A DNA stretch of 64,000 nucleotides, from assembly GCF_000702505.1 (NCBI RefSeq), contig NZ_JNIM01000001.1, positions 2,480,001 through 2,544,000 of the forward strand, in the 5' to 3' direction. This document shows, in pieces, positions 1 through 9,484 of the stretch. Both the position numbers and the translations under genes were made by a program. The stretch is from Thermogemmatispora carboxidivorans. GTDB lineage: Bacteria; Chloroflexota; Ktedonobacteria; Ktedonobacterales; Ktedonobacteraceae. Within the stretch, counting starts at the first letter, position 1, and each line of letters opens with the position of its first letter. The notes beneath the pieces are model-generated. The model was not told the DNA's origin. It saw nothing but the letters and a program-made list of their open reading frames with translations, and made no database searches.

Positions 1-45
1 ATGGTCGATTACTCACCTGAATTTCTTACCGACATTCTTCTCTAC

Positions 46-73
46 ATTGTTACGGTACCGGTACCGTAACAAT
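46..73. repeat. 28-bp perfect palindrome, possible operator
   Basis: The two 14-bp halves are exact reverse complements. The core is TTACGGTACCGGTACCGTAA, which holds two GGTACC hexamers. Perfect symmetry without a loop fits a binding site for a dimeric regulator better than a terminator, and no T-tract follows. It lies downstream of the minus-strand kinase gene and close to the window edge, so the gene it might control is probably to the left, outside the window. Confidence 0.6.
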
Positions 74-220
74 ATCAGAAATCGATCTATAGTGCAAAGA
101 CAGGACTCATGCTCCGGCGAGGAGCGCGAGCCGTGGTATGCGCAGTGTGGGCAACGTTGTAGAGGGGGAGAGTGGTGGGCGAGGGGGGGGAAGCCTGGTC
201 TGCTGATGAGGCAGCGGTCG

Positions 221-1792
221 TCAGCCGCGCGGGGGGAGGGGGGGCTGGAGTGGTAATAGGAGGAGGGCGCCGGGCAGGGGGAGCGGAAGGCTGCCGGCGC
301 TGTGGGCGGAGGCAATCAGGAAGAGGAAGACAAAGACCAGAAGCAGCACTGCCAGAGCAATGGCTGTCAACAGGATCGCCGTCCGCAAGCTCAGGCCCTT
401 CTCGGGCAGGGAGAGCGGCCATCCTTGAGGGGGGGCAGCGGAGGCAGCAGCAGATCTGCGCCGTGGGCGTATTGATCCTGCCTGGCCGCTGGCGTCGCTG
501 ACGACTGGGGGGGCCGTTGGGGAAGCGGCCTGAACGCGAGTTGAAGGAAGCACCAGGCGTTGTGGTTGCCCCTGGCTGGTCAGACTGCCGGCGCGTGGCG
601 AACGGATCGAAGCACCTGCGGCCTGGGGGTTGCTCCAGCCGCAGCGAGGGCAGCCTGGCTGAGAAGAGGCCAGTGGCATCTGGCAGACTGGACAGCTAAC
701 GCCGGGTGTGCTGGTGCGGGCCTGCTGGTGCAGATCCTCGTAGAGCTGGGGCAGATCTGGCTGCGTCTTATGAGGATCAACTGCGCGTCCTCTCTCCGCG
801 GTAGGAGCAGGCGGCTCCTGGCGCGCTACTTGTAAGTGCTCCAGGACCAGTCTCAGCTCGGCCTTGAATTCTGCCACCGATTGATAGCGTTCCGTAGGTT
901 TGAGCGCCATTGCTCGCTGGATAATGGCATTGAGTCGCTGCAGAATCTCCGGCGGGAGCACGGCGAGCTGAGCTACGTGACGCGGCATGCGTGCCCCGCG
1001 CGAAGGGCGCGCGGCCTCGAAGCGGAAAGATTTGCCCGCCTTCTCTTCGGCCAGCAGACGGGTCAGCAGCTCCTGAAGCGAAGGCAGGCCAGCATGTCCC
1101 TGCTGGAGCGCCTGATTGCGGGCCGAAACGCTGGCTGGCTCTTGCATCGTCAAGGCGAAATACAGTGTTCCACCCAGGGCATAGACATCGGAGCGGGGGT
1201 CGGTGCCGCTCCCGCCGGGATACTGTTCGGGCGGAGCATAGCCGGGCGTACCTTGATGGCGGGCGAAGAAGAGCGTGCGTGCTCCGTCAGCCACTGCCTT
1301 CGCATTGCCCAGGTCGACCAGATAAGCGGTCCCATCGGACGTGATGCGGATATTGTCGGGCTTGATATCGCGATGGATCACCGGCGGCTGCTGACTGTGG
1401 AGAAACTGGACGGCGTCGCAGATCGCCAGCAGCCAGCCCAGAATCACAGGTAAAGGAATAGCCTCATCACGCTGGCGGGCCAGGCGCAGCTGTTCGGTCA
1501 GGTCGCGCCCTTCGATGTAGCTCAGCACAACATAGTAGCGTCCGCGCTCGCTGAAGGCATCGATGAAGCTGGGCAAATGGGGATGGTGGAGGCGGCTGAG
1601 TACGCGCGCCTCATGCTGGAGCTGTGCCTGGCCACTGGCACCGGTGACCAGATATTCTTTCACCGCACAAGGTTGATTGCTGCGCAGGTCCACTGCCAGG
1701 TAGACATGGCCGAAGCCGCCGCTGCCCAGGGCCCGCTCAATGCGGTACTGGCCACGCATGATCGTCCCCGGCGGGATGGTTTCGATCATCAT
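221..1792 (-). CDS. Membrane-anchored Ser/Thr protein kinase with zinc ribbon
   Basis: This is a Hanks-type protein kinase of 523 residues. The glycine-rich loop GSGGFG is at 23-28, the ATP lysine in AVKEY is K45, and the catalytic loop HRDIKPDN is at 140-147. The metal-binding triad is DLG (160-162) instead of DFG, followed by an activation segment GTPGYAPPEQY. After the kinase domain comes a CxxC...CxxC zinc ribbon (around 365-390), a basic, proline-rich linker, and a hydrophobic segment at about 471-496, so the kinase should face the cytoplasm. The short tail after the membrane segment is rich in leucine and proline. Substrates are unknown. It is transcribed alone from the promoter at 1867-1896. 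ATG 1792 is followed by a second ATG, and an AG-rich stretch lies upstream. Confidence 0.85.
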   Translation of the reverse strand: MMIETIPPGTIMRGQYRIERALGSGGFGHVYLAVDLRSNQPCAVKEYLVTGASGQAQLQHEARVLSRLHHPHLPSFIDAFSERGRYYVVLSYIEGRDLTEQLRLARQRDEAIPLPVILGWLLAICDAVQFLHSQQPPVIHRDIKPDNIRITSDGTAYLVDLGNAKAVADGARTLFFARHQGTPGYAPPEQYPGGSGTDPRSDVYALGGTLYFALTMQEPASVSARNQALQQGHAGLPSLQELLTRLLAEEKAGKSFRFEAARPSRGARMPRHVAQLAVLPPEILQRLNAIIQRAMALKPTERYQSVAEFKAELRLVLEHLQVARQEPPAPTAERGRAVDPHKTQPDLPQLYEDLHQQARTSTPGVSCPVCQMPLASSQPGCPRCGWSNPQAAGASIRSPRAGSLTSQGQPQRLVLPSTRVQAASPTAPPVVSDASGQAGSIRPRRRSAAASAAPPQGWPLSLPEKGLSLRTAILLTAIALAVLLLVFVFLFLIASAHSAGSLPLPLPGALLLLPLQPPLPPRG

Positions 1793-1866
1793 AAGTGCTC
1801 TCTCTTCCTCCAGTTATCGCTCGGCTAAGAATAAGGGAGAGGCGGCGCCCCATGAGGCCCCGCTGC

Positions 1867-1896
1867 ATTATAACACTCCCGTCGCGCCACTGTCAT
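1867..1896 (-). promoter_or_regulatory. Sigma-A type promoter of the first kinase gene
   Basis: On the minus strand ATGACA (1896-1891) and TATAAT (1872-1867) are separated by 18 bp. The -10 is a perfect consensus and the -35 matches 5 of 6. The predicted start near 1860 gives a leader of about 70 nt before the kinase ATG. Confidence 0.6.
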
Positions 1897-2251
1897 GAAC
1901 ACGCGCTACAATGGCTAGCTCGCTGGCAGGGAGAGACAAGCAAGCGTACAGTGACCGCCAGGAGCAAAGAAGGAGCCATGTCCTCCAAGATTCTCCTGGA
2001 GAGAGAAACGCCCTTCTCCCCCTTTTCTTGCCGATGGACTTCTCCCTGGGGGCAGCGGTGCTGTGCTGAGCCATCCTGTGTAGCTGCTCTGCCGCCTGGC
2101 TCAGCCAGTGCACCGAGATACCTGCCCATTGGCTGGTGCTGAGGTGACCTGAACGTGCTATGCTAGAGATATTCCCTTTTTCTTATTTTCTTGTTGTCCC
2201 AGTCGCAGCCGGTTGCTCGACTGTTCCTGAAGCAGCCGGTGGGCGAGCCTT
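1897..2251. other. Intergenic, no gene seen
   Basis: This lies between the divergent kinase and deacetylase genes. Short reading frames here lack ribosome sites and recognisable motifs. A T-rich patch at about 2170-2200 precedes the deacetylase leader. No clear -35/-10 pair for the plus-strand gene was found. Confidence 0.5.
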
Positions 2252-2275
2252 CTGACCTGACCTGACCTGACCTGA
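2252..2275 (+). repeat. CTGAC pentanucleotide tandem repeat
   Basis: Almost five copies of CTGAC lie 16-40 bases upstream of the deacetylase start, immediately before its ribosome binding site (AAAGGTGGGG). Copy-number change would alter the leader, not the reading frame. Confidence 0.8.
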
Positions 2276-2291
2276 AAGGTGGGGTGAACGA

Positions 2292-3437
2292 ATGTCTGCG
2301 GCGAACTTGACCAGTGGTTTCCTCTTTGATGAGCGCTTTCTGGCCCACGACGCTGGGGTTGAAACCATTGTGCAGATGCGCGAGGGGGGCTTTGAGCTGG
2401 ACCCCGAGCCGCATCCTTCGGATCTCACCATTACCAGGCGCACCTGGCAATTCTTAGAGCGTGCCGGCCTGCTGGGGCGCATGCGGTCTCTGGAGGCGCG
2501 ACCTGCCCGTGAGGAAGAATTGCTCGCCTATCACACGCGCCCCTATCTCAATGGCTTGCAAGCTCATGCAGCGGGCGGCCCGCGGCAAGGAGACTGGGGC
2601 GAAATCGATGAAGACACGCCAGTGAGCGCCAGCTCGCTAGAGGCAGCGGTATGGGCAGCTGGTGGGGCCTGTCAGGCGGTGGAGGCTGTGATGCGCGGCG
2701 AGGTAGGTAATGCCTACGCTCTCCTGCGGCCTCCTGGTCACCATGCGGAGCGTGAGCGGGCCCTGGGCTATTGCATCTTCAATAACGCGGTCATTGCTGC
2801 CGAGTACGCGCGCCGCAGGTATGGGCTGGAGCGCATTCTGATTATCGACTGGGATGTCCACCACGGCAATGGAACCCAGCAGGCTTTCTATGCGGACCCG
2901 GGGGTCCTCTTTCTTTCTCTGCACCAGCACAACTGGTATCCCCGTCACTCGGGTGAGCTGGAGCAAGTTGGCACGGGCGCGGGCGTTGGCTACACCGTCA
3001 ATATTCCCCTGCCACCGGGGACGGGTGACCGTGGCTACATTGCAGCCTTTGAGCAGCTGGTGCTGCCGATCGGCCTGCACTATCGCCCGCAGCTCATCCT
3101 CGTCTCGGCGGGGCAAGATGCGAGCTGGCTCGATCCGCTGGCGCAAATGATGCTCACCCGGGCCGGCTATCGGCGCCTGGCTGAGCTGGTGGTTGCCCTG
3201 GCAGGGGAGGTCTGTGCCGGTCGCCTGGTGGTCCTGCAAGAGGGAGGCTACAGTCGGGCGTACGTTCCCTACTGCACCGCGGCGATCGTTGAGGCCTTGC
3301 TTGGGGTCGACCTTGGCATTGTCGACCTCTATGCTGGTGCCTGGGAGCTAGAGCGCAGCGCGACCATCTTTACGCGCGCGACGCGCCAGGCTCTGGAGCA
3401 GGCCCGGCGCTGGCACCGTCAATGGTGGCCGCTATGA
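2292..3437 (+). CDS. Histone deacetylase family (class II/AcuC-like) amidohydrolase
   Basis: This 381-residue zinc-dependent deacylase belongs to the arginase/deacetylase fold. In bacteria such enzymes remove acyl groups from protein lysines, acetylpolyamines or small metabolites. Visible signatures are RPPGHHAE (His-His catalytic pair), the zinc-site block DWDVHHGNGTQ, FLSLHQ, and SAGQDAS where many homologues have SAGFDA; the aspartate zinc ligand is kept. The C-terminal QEGGYS block is also present. Length is normal for the family. The ATG follows the ribosome site AAAGGTGGGG. The EamA transporter begins directly after the stop codon, so the two may be cotranscribed. The substrate cannot be told from sequence. 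Confidence 0.87.
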   Translation: MSAANLTSGFLFDERFLAHDAGVETIVQMREGGFELDPEPHPSDLTITRRTWQFLERAGLLGRMRSLEARPAREEELLAYHTRPYLNGLQAHAAGGPRQGDWGEIDEDTPVSASSLEAAVWAAGGACQAVEAVMRGEVGNAYALLRPPGHHAERERALGYCIFNNAVIAAEYARRRYGLERILIIDWDVHHGNGTQQAFYADPGVLFLSLHQHNWYPRHSGELEQVGTGAGVGYTVNIPLPPGTGDRGYIAAFEQLVLPIGLHYRPQLILVSAGQDASWLDPLAQMMLTRAGYRRLAELVVALAGEVCAGRLVVLQEGGYSRAYVPYCTAAIVEALLGVDLGIVDLYAGAWELERSATIFTRATRQALEQARRWHRQWWPL

Positions 3438-3561
3438 GATGAGCTATGGCGGCAGAGAGAGGGAGGCTGCAGAAGAGCAACCCGCCCGGGTGCTGAGCGC
3501 GAGCGGGGGGAGCACCTGGGTTGCGGCGGAGGAGATGACATGGCTGAGAAAGGATGATCAA

Positions 3562-4593
3562 GTGTTGGACACGAAAGGTGAGGGGCGCGGGCGCCTCCGG
3601 GGCTATCTGTTGGTGGGTATAGCCTCGCTCCTCTTTGGCCTCAATGGAAACCTGGCGCGCAAACTGTTCGATGAAAGCGTGTTGACGCCGCTGACACTGG
3701 TGGAATGGCGCATGCTCATCGGGGGGGCATGTCTGCTGATTTTACTGGGGGTGGTCCAGCGGGGGAAAGTGCTGCCACCGCCTCGAAGCTGGGGCTGGCT
3801 GCTGGCCCTGGGCCTGGCGATGGCGGCGGTGACCTATAGCTACTTCATGGCGATTAGCCGCTTGCCGGTGGCCATTGCCCTGGTGATCCAGTTCAGCACA
3901 CCGGCCTGGCTGGTGCTCGGTGGGGCGCTCTGGCGACGCCGCTGGCCGGCGCTGCCGGTCCTGGGGGCCTTGCTCCTGGCGGGAAGTGGCCTGGTGCTGG
4001 TGACGGGAGCCTGGCAACAGCGATTCCTGCGGCTGGACCCCCTGGGGCTGTTCTATGCCGTGCTCTCGATTCTCTCCTTTGCCGCCTACCTGCTGCTGGG
4101 GCGACGCATCGGGCGTGTGCTACCGGCCCTGAGCGCCACGACCTGGGGGGCGATTATCGCCGCCCTCTTCTGGCTGTTCGTGCAGCCGCCCTGGCGCATG
4201 CCGCTGGCCAGCCTGCAACCGAGCCTATGGCCAGCACTGGCGGCGGTTGGGGTCCTGGGCATGGCGCTGCCGTTCCTGGGCGAGCTGGCGGCCCTGCGCT
4301 ATCTGGACGCGGGCAGGGTGGGCATCGCTGCGATGCTAGAGCTGGTTGCTGGCAGCGCCATCGCCTACGTCTGGCTTGGCGAAGCCTTGACCCTTGATCA
4401 GCTCCTCGGCGGTCTGCTTGTTATGCTCGGAGTGGGGCTGCTTCATTACGAGGAGCTACGTCGTCAGACTGGCCACTCCTTCCCACAACCAGCGCTACCG
4501 CCAGCCAGCGCGGAGGAAGGAGAGAGCGGTCAGCCAGGTCGAGGGGGGGAGGGCCCGCGTGACCTGGCTGTCGGTCAGATATCCGAGGGCTAG
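3562..4593 (+). CDS. EamA/DMT-family membrane transporter
   Basis: This ten-helix drug/metabolite transporter has two EamA halves, roughly residues 15-155 and 165-305 from the start used here. Hydrophobic helices begin at GYLLVGIASLLFGLNG, and the second half carries the typical GAxxAYVWLGE block. Members export or import small metabolites such as amino acids or purines; the substrate is not predictable. The frame is open from ATG 3439, next to the deacetylase stop, but the first 40 codons are hydrophilic and unlike a transporter N-terminus. GTG 3562 has GAAAGGA seven bases upstream and is preferred. ATG 3535 is possible but its purine stretch abuts the codon. The last 40 residues are a charged cytoplasmic tail. 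Confidence 0.8.
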   Translation: MLDTKGEGRGRLRGYLLVGIASLLFGLNGNLARKLFDESVLTPLTLVEWRMLIGGACLLILLGVVQRGKVLPPPRSWGWLLALGLAMAAVTYSYFMAISRLPVAIALVIQFSTPAWLVLGGALWRRRWPALPVLGALLLAGSGLVLVTGAWQQRFLRLDPLGLFYAVLSILSFAAYLLLGRRIGRVLPALSATTWGAIIAALFWLFVQPPWRMPLASLQPSLWPALAAVGVLGMALPFLGELAALRYLDAGRVGIAAMLELVAGSAIAYVWLGEALTLDQLLGGLLVMLGVGLLHYEELRRQTGHSFPQPALPPASAEEGESGQPGRGGEGPRDLAVGQISEG

Positions 4594-4675
4594 AGCGGAT
4601 CAGGAACGGCGCGGTTGAGGAGAGGGAAGGGGCCAGCCGAGGCTAGAGGAGTGGCCGTCGGGAGCCGGGGAAGAC

Positions 4676-5587
4676 TCAGCGAATCGACTTCTCGCGATTC
4701 GGGTCCTCGCGCTCCTGACGGTAGGTCTCGTAGGCTTCGCGCACCAGACGGCAGATTTCCTGGGGATCATCTGAGACGCGGAGCAGCTCGGCATCGCCTG
4801 GGGAGATCTTGCCCTCGGCCAGCATGGTGTGGTGTAGCCAGTGCAGCAAGCCGCCCCAGTAGCGAGAGTCATAGAGAATCACCGGGAAATGGCTGACCTT
4901 GCGCGTCTGTATCAGTGTCAGGGCCTCGAACAACTCATCCATTGTTCCAAAGCCGCCCGGGAAGATCACGAAGGCGTTGGAGTACTTCACGAACATGGTC
5001 TTGCGGACCATGAAGTAGCGAAAGTCGATTGAGATATCCAGGTAAGGGTTGGAGGCCTGCTCGAAAGGCAGCTCGATATTGCAGCCAATGGAGAGATTGC
5101 CCCCTTCCTGGGCCCCCTTGTTAGCGGCCTCCATCACACCTGGCCCTCCCCCGGTGATAATCGCGAAACCAGCCTGAGCCAGCAGGCGAGCGGTCTCGAC
5201 AGCGGCGGCGTAAGCGGGATCAGTGGGCCGTGTGCGGGCCGAGCCGAAGATGGCCACTGCTGGAGGAATATGGGCCAGGGCATCGAAGCCATTGACAAAC
5301 TCGCTCATGATGCGAAAGACCCGCCAGGGGTCAGTGATGGTAAAGTCAAAATGGAGCGCGCGCTCCAGAGCGTGCTCGTCGGCCTGGATCTGCTCGCTCG
5401 GAGGTGGCTCCGAAGGACTCACTAGCGGGCGGGTTGGGCGCGTCAGCAGACGCTCATCCTCGGTCATGGGCCGGCGCTTGCTCTGGAACGAGCGGAAGCG
5501 CTCCTCCACCTTGCGATTCCGCTGATGAAGCTGGTTTCCTTTCGGTGACTGGTGCTGCGACGGTGAATGATTGTGATTGCGACTCAT
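4676..5587 (-). CDS. LOG family protein (TIGR00730-type)
   Basis: This is a Rossmann-fold LOG protein, historically called lysine decarboxylase-like. Characterised relatives are cytokinin riboside 5'-monophosphate phosphoribohydrolases or nucleotide hydrolases. GGGPGVMEAANKGA and PGGFGTMDELFE hold the nucleotide-binding and catalytic arginine/glutamate region. A basic, polar extension of about 75 residues precedes the fold, making 303 residues, longer than the usual 180-240. The ATG follows AGGAAGAAGG. It begins 12 bases after the glgB stop on the same strand, so it is the second gene of a glgB operon. Its actual nucleotide substrate is unknown. Confidence 0.85.
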   Translation of the reverse strand: MSRNHNHSPSQHQSPKGNQLHQRNRKVEERFRSFQSKRRPMTEDERLLTRPTRPLVSPSEPPPSEQIQADEHALERALHFDFTITDPWRVFRIMSEFVNGFDALAHIPPAVAIFGSARTRPTDPAYAAAVETARLLAQAGFAIITGGGPGVMEAANKGAQEGGNLSIGCNIELPFEQASNPYLDISIDFRYFMVRKTMFVKYSNAFVIFPGGFGTMDELFEALTLIQTRKVSHFPVILYDSRYWGGLLHWLHHTMLAEGKISPGDAELLRVSDDPQEICRLVREAYETYRQEREDPNREKSIR

Positions 5588-5599
5588 CGTCCTTCTTCC

Positions 5600-7675
5600 T
5601 CACGAATAGTGCGGTCCCTCTGCTTCTTGCTCTGGATACTGGCCGGGCTGGCTGGCGTCTGCTGCAGCCGCGGCGGAGGGCGAGCCGAAGGGGCGCCACT
5701 TCAAGACAATGGTGGAGAGCGGCGGCAACGTCAGCACAATGGACTGTGGGCAGGACTGCCAGGCGATGGGGGCGCTGGGTAGCGGCTGAGGATTACCGAG
5801 GCCACTGCCACCGTAGCACAGCTCATCGCTATTGAGTACCTCGTAGTACTCGCCGACCAAAGGGGCCCCAACGCGGTAGCCGAAGCGCGGTACTGGTGTA
5901 AAGTTACAGATAAAGATGAGCGTTTCCTCTGGGCGCCCACTGCGGCGTTGGAAAGAAATGACGCTGTTCTCGCTATCGTGGCAATCGATCCAGGCAAAGC
6001 CCTCCGGCTCGCAGTCCAGGCTGCTCAAGGCTGGCTCCTGCACATAGAGGCGATTCAGGGCGCGTACGAAGTCGCGCAGCTGAGCATGGTGTGGGTCGCT
6101 GGGTGGTTCCAGCAGGTGCCAGTCGAGGCTCTCACGATAGTTCCACTCGCGCCACTGGCCAAACTCGCCGCCCATGAAGAGCAGTTTCTTGCCCGGGTGC
6201 CCCCACATGTAGCCCAAGAAGGCGCGCAAGTTGGCAAAACGTTGCCAGAGGTCGCCTGGCATCTTGGTCAACAGCGACCCTTTCATATGGACCACCTCAT
6301 CGTGAGAGAGGGGCAGCACGAAGTTCTCGGAGAAAGCGTATGTCAGAGAGAACGTAATATTAGTGTGATGATAGCGGCGATAGATGGGATCAAGGCGCAT
6401 ATATTCAAGCATATCATGCATCCAGCCCATATTCCACTTCATGCTGAAGCCCAGTCCTCCGACATAGGTGGGGCGTGAAACCAGCGGCCAGGCAGTAGAC
6501 TCCTCGGCGATGGTCAGAGCGCCCAGCTCCTCGGCGTAGACGGCCTCATTGAGTTGGCGCAAGAACTCGATGGCCTCCAGATGTTCGCGTCCGCCGTAGC
6601 GATTCGGGACCCACTCGCCGGGGCCGCGCATATAGTCCAGATAGAGCATGGAGGCCACGGCATCGACGCGCAGCCCATCGATATGGTACTCGCGTAGCCA
6701 AAAGAGCGCGTTGGCGATCAAAAAATTGCGCACCTCACTGCGACCGTAGTTGAAGACCAGGGTTCCCCACTCGCGATGTTCCCCCTTGCGGGGATCAGCG
6801 TACTCGTAGAGGGGGGTCCCATCGAAGAGGCGCAAGCCGTGGGCGTCCCTGGGGAAGTGGGACGGCACCCAATCGAGGATGACGCCAATACCCTGCTGAT
6901 GGAGATAATCGACAAAGTACTGGAAATCCTCCGGGCTGCCGTAGCGACTGGTGGGGGCATAGTAGCCAGTCACCTGGTAGCCCCACGAGCCATCAAACGG
7001 GTGCTCCGCGATCGGCAGCAGCTCGACGTGGGTGAAACCCAGATCTTTGACGTAGGCAGCCAGGGCATGCGCCAGCTCGCGATAGGTCAAGAAGCGATCC
7101 TCTTCAACGGCGCCGGGGCGGTGGCGCTCGGGGACGTGGCGCCAGGAGCCGAGATGCACCTCATAGATCGAGAGGGGAGCAGAGAGGCGCTGGTGCTCAG
7201 CTCGCTGGTGTATCCACTCCTCGTCGTGCCAGCGATAGCGATGCAGATCGGCGACGATGCTGGCGGTCGCAGGGCGCAGCTCAGCAGCAAAGGCGTAGGG
7301 ATCGGCCTTCTCCAGCACCTGCTGGTTCACCCGTGAAACAATCGCGTATTTGTAGAGCGCACCCACCTGCACGCCGGGGACAAAGCACTCCCAGACGCCC
7401 AGCTCGCGGTGACGGAGCTGCATGGGGTGGGCGAAGCGGTTCCAGCCGTTGAAGTCGCCAATGACCGAGACAGCCTCGGCATTGGGGGCCCAGGTCGCAA
7501 AGTGCACCCCGCTGACCCCGTTGACCAGGCGTGGGTGAGCGCCCATCTTGTCGTAGAGGCGATACTCCCGACCCTGCCCAAAGAGGTAGAGATCAAACTC
7601 ACTGAAGAGCGAGGGGACTGACTGATGGTTGGTCGGCTGTTGGGCGTTCGCTCCATCCTCAGAGACTGTTGACAT
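5600..7675 (-). CDS. glgB: 1,4-alpha-glucan branching enzyme GlgB
   Basis: GlgB makes the alpha-1,6 branches of glycogen by cutting and transferring alpha-1,4 chains. The N-terminal CBM48 domain ([19 protein letters not shown]) is followed by the GH13 barrel. The barrel shows [10 protein letters not shown], the nucleophile block [10 protein letters not shown], the acid/base glutamate in TIAEEST and the transition-state stabiliser in [13 protein letters not shown]-terminal beta domain and a low-complexity alanine-rich tail complete about 690 residues. The frame is open to ATG 7783, but the extra 36 codons are not conserved-looking, so ATG 7675 (MSTVSEDG) is preferred. No other glycogen genes are in the window; the downstream partner is the LOG gene. 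Confidence 0.93.
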   Translation of the reverse strand: MSTVSEDGANAQQPTNHQSVPSLFSEFDLYLFGQGREYRLYDKMGAHPRLVNGVSGVHFATWAPNAEAVSVIGDFNGWNRFAHPMQLRHRELGVWECFVPGVQVGALYKYAIVSRVNQQVLEKADPYAFAAELRPATASIVADLHRYRWHDEEWIHQRAEHQRLSAPLSIYEVHLGSWRHVPERHRPGAVEEDRFLTYRELAHALAAYVKDLGFTHVELLPIAEHPFDGSWGYQVTGYYAPTSRYGSPEDFQYFVDYLHQQGIGVILDWVPSHFPRDAHGLRLFDGTPLYEYADPRKGEHREWGTLVFNYGRSEVRNFLIANALFWLREYHIDGLRVDAVASMLYLDYMRGPGEWVPNRYGGREHLEAIEFLRQLNEAVYAEELGALTIAEESTAWPLVSRPTYVGGLGFSMKWNMGWMHDMLEYMRLDPIYRRYHHTNITFSLTYAFSENFVLPLSHDEVVHMKGSLLTKMPGDLWQRFANLRAFLGYMWGHPGKKLLFMGGEFGQWREWNYRESLDWHLLEPPSDPHHAQLRDFVRALNRLYVQEPALSSLDCEPEGFAWIDCHDSENSVISFQRRSGRPEETLIFICNFTPVPRFGYRVGAPLVGEYYEVLNSDELCYGGSGLGNPQPLPSAPIAWQSCPQSIVLTLPPLSTIVLKWRPFGSPSAAAAADASQPGQYPEQEAEGPHYS

Positions 7676-7897
7676 GGCCTTGCATTCCATCCAGGCGCGA
7701 GATTGGTTCCAGCTCAATGCTGCTTCTTGGTGGTCGTGGCGCTCCTTATCCAGAGCACAGAGAACAATTCTAGCATAACACAAAAGGCAAGAGAGGGCCT
7801 TCCTTCTTTCTCTCTAGCTTTCTCTCTTGCCGGGACTCGGAGCTGAGGGCCTGGCTGGAGAGCGGCCAACAAGGCTCGGAGGCCAGGAGAGAACGAC
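7676..7897. other. Divergent intergenic region, glgB side
   Basis: This separates glgB from the zinc-finger gene. An AT-richer patch at about 7765-7785 may hold the glgB promoter, but no pair close to consensus was found. A CT-rich tract follows at 7795-7835. Confidence 0.4.
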
Positions 7898-7925
7898 TTG
7901 CCTTCCTCGGGATTTGATGTACAAT
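7898..7925 (+). promoter_or_regulatory. Candidate promoter upstream of the DksA-like gene
   Basis: TTGCCT (7898-7903) and TACAAT (7920-7925) are separated by 16 bp. The predicted leader to the ATG at 8186 is about 250 nt with no recognised riboswitch. Confidence 0.45.
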
Positions 7926-8185
7926 TTGAGGACATGTGAGTGATTCGGAGGCGACAACCTCTGTTGAGAGGTCGGCTACTCGCTCCCCAGATGAAGCAAG
8001 CGGAAGGGGATCAGCGCTCTGCTGAGGGAGAGAGGGCGCGCCTGCGGGAGGAAGGCCAGGATCATGAGCGAGCGATGAAGCAAGCACACATCAGAGTTTG
8101 CGCTGTCTGGTTGGCGAGCCAGTGATAGGGGGAGGTCGGTGGCTGGTTTTCAGGAGCATAGCATGATCACAAAGGAGGCCAAGTC

Positions 8186-8545
8186 ATGAGCATCGACCTG
8201 GCAAAAATGAAAGCATTGCTGGAGGCAAAACGTGACGAGCTGCGGGAGGATATCGCCCGGTTGACCGCTCCTGCGGCCCCGGTGGAGTTGTTGCCCCAGG
8301 ATAATGAGGACTCAGCGACCGAGATTCAGACCTATCAGCAGGAGCAGTCAATCCTCGAAAACGAACAGGCCCTACTGGCCGAGGTCGAAGCGGCCCTGGC
8401 CCGCATTGAGGAGGGGACCTATGGGCGATGTGTGAGCTGCGGGCGTCCCATTCCGGAGAAGCGCCTGGAGGCTATTCCGTGGGCAGCGCGGGATGTGCAG
8501 TGCGAGTCTCAGCGCCAGGCTGGCCGTGAGAGCTTCGCGGGCTAG
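8186..8545 (+). CDS. TraR/DksA-type zinc-finger protein with altered cysteine set
   Basis: This 119-residue protein has a long charged coiled-coil N-terminal half (residues 1-75) followed by a DksA/TraR C4-type domain. DksA-like proteins bind in the RNA polymerase secondary channel and modulate transcription. The first cysteine pair and core ([20 protein letters not shown]) are intact. The second pair, usually CxxCQ, reads QCESQ, so one cysteine is shifted and the last is serine. Zinc binding may be weak or lost. The ATG has an excellent ribosome site (AAAGGAGG). It is monocistronic. Confidence 0.8.
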   Translation: MSIDLAKMKALLEAKRDELREDIARLTAPAAPVELLPQDNEDSATEIQTYQQEQSILENEQALLAEVEAALARIEEGTYGRCVSCGRPIPEKRLEAIPWAARDVQCESQRQAGRESFAG

Positions 8546-8744
8546 CCTTCGTACAGTGCAGCGGCAATGCCCTGGCCTCTCAGGCCCCACATGCAATCTC
8601 GGCGTAGCAGACCTTGCCCGCTGTGCTGGTTACTGGGCCGAGAGGGGGAGGCCAGAGCGGCAGCTCAGCTGGCGTGCCCGTGACCGTCAAGGAGCGGTTC
8701 CTGCATCCTGCAGAATGTCTGCGAGCCTGCTTGCGGGACGCTCC
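8546..8744. other. Intergenic, nothing recognised
   Basis: This stretch lies between the zinc-finger gene and the lspA promoter. No terminator with a T-tract, RNA gene or supported small gene was seen. Confidence 0.4.
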
Positions 8745-8773
8745 TTTTCAAGTGAGAAAAAATCGGCTACAAT
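8745..8773 (+). promoter_or_regulatory. Sigma-A type promoter of lspA-rluD
   Basis: TTTTCA (8745-8750) and TACAAT (8768-8773) are separated by exactly 17 bp. The leader to the lspA GTG is about 145 nt and purine-rich. Confidence 0.55.
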
Positions 8774-8926
8774 ACAAGAGTCCTCACGAACGCACGTCCA
8801 AAGAAAGACCGGTGGAACGAAAAGCCAGTCCTCAGCAGAGGAGGGCGAGGGCAACTTCTCTAGAGCGTTAGGTGCCTGAAGAAAAGGCTGGAGCGAACGA
8901 GAGCAAGAAAGGAAGAACGAAGAGCA

Positions 8927-9484
8927 GTGAGCGCGCGTCGCGCACGTCTCTATGATCTGCTAGCCCTGCTGGTGATGGCCCTGGTTGTTGGCCTTGACCA
9001 GTGGACCAAGGCGCTGGTAGTCAGCTATCTGAGTCCTCCCGATAGCGGACGGATGGTTCCGCTGCTGGGTGACTATCTCTCCCTCTATTATACCCGCAAT
9101 AGCGGAGCGGCCTTCGGGCTGTTTGCCAACAGTGTGGTCCTGGCGGGCCTGATTGCCGTGGCCGTTGCAGTCGTCATCACGCTCTATCTGCGCGGCTTGA
9201 ACTCGGGGCCGCTGAGCTACAAGCTGGTCTTCGGCCTGATTATCGGCGGGGCAGTAGGCAACCTCATTGATCGTGTGCGGCATGGCGGCTACGTGGTTGA
9301 TTTTATTCTCTTCCGCATTCCTCAGATCGGTTTCCGGTTCGCGGTCTTTAACCTGGCCGATGCGGCCATCACGGTGGGGGTTGTCCTGTTGCTCTTGCTG
9401 ATGGTGACGGGGGCACTCCCGCGGACCGCTGGTTCCGATGAGCTGGCCACGAGGCAGCAGAGGAGGGAGCATGTCAGCCACTGA
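8927..9484 (+). CDS. lspA: Lipoprotein signal peptidase LspA (signal peptidase II)
   Basis: LspA is an inner-membrane aspartyl protease that removes signal peptides from diacylglyceryl-modified prolipoproteins. The 185-residue protein has four hydrophobic segments and the family blocks DQWTKALV, YYTRNSGAAFG, GNLIDRVRHGGYVVDF and FAVFNLADAAIT. The two catalytic aspartates lie in GNLIDR and NLADA. The start is GTG 8927 with GAAAGGAAGA upstream. Its stop overlaps the rluD start, so the two are translationally coupled, an order common in bacteria. A lipoprotein substrate in this window is the RibY-like binding protein. Confidence 0.95.
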   Translation: MSARRARLYDLLALLVMALVVGLDQWTKALVVSYLSPPDSGRMVPLLGDYLSLYYTRNSGAAFGLFANSVVLAGLIAVAVAVVITLYLRGLNSGPLSYKLVFGLIIGGAVGNLIDRVRHGGYVVDFILFRIPQIGFRFAVFNLADAAITVGVVLLLLLMVTGALPRTAGSDELATRQQRREHVSH

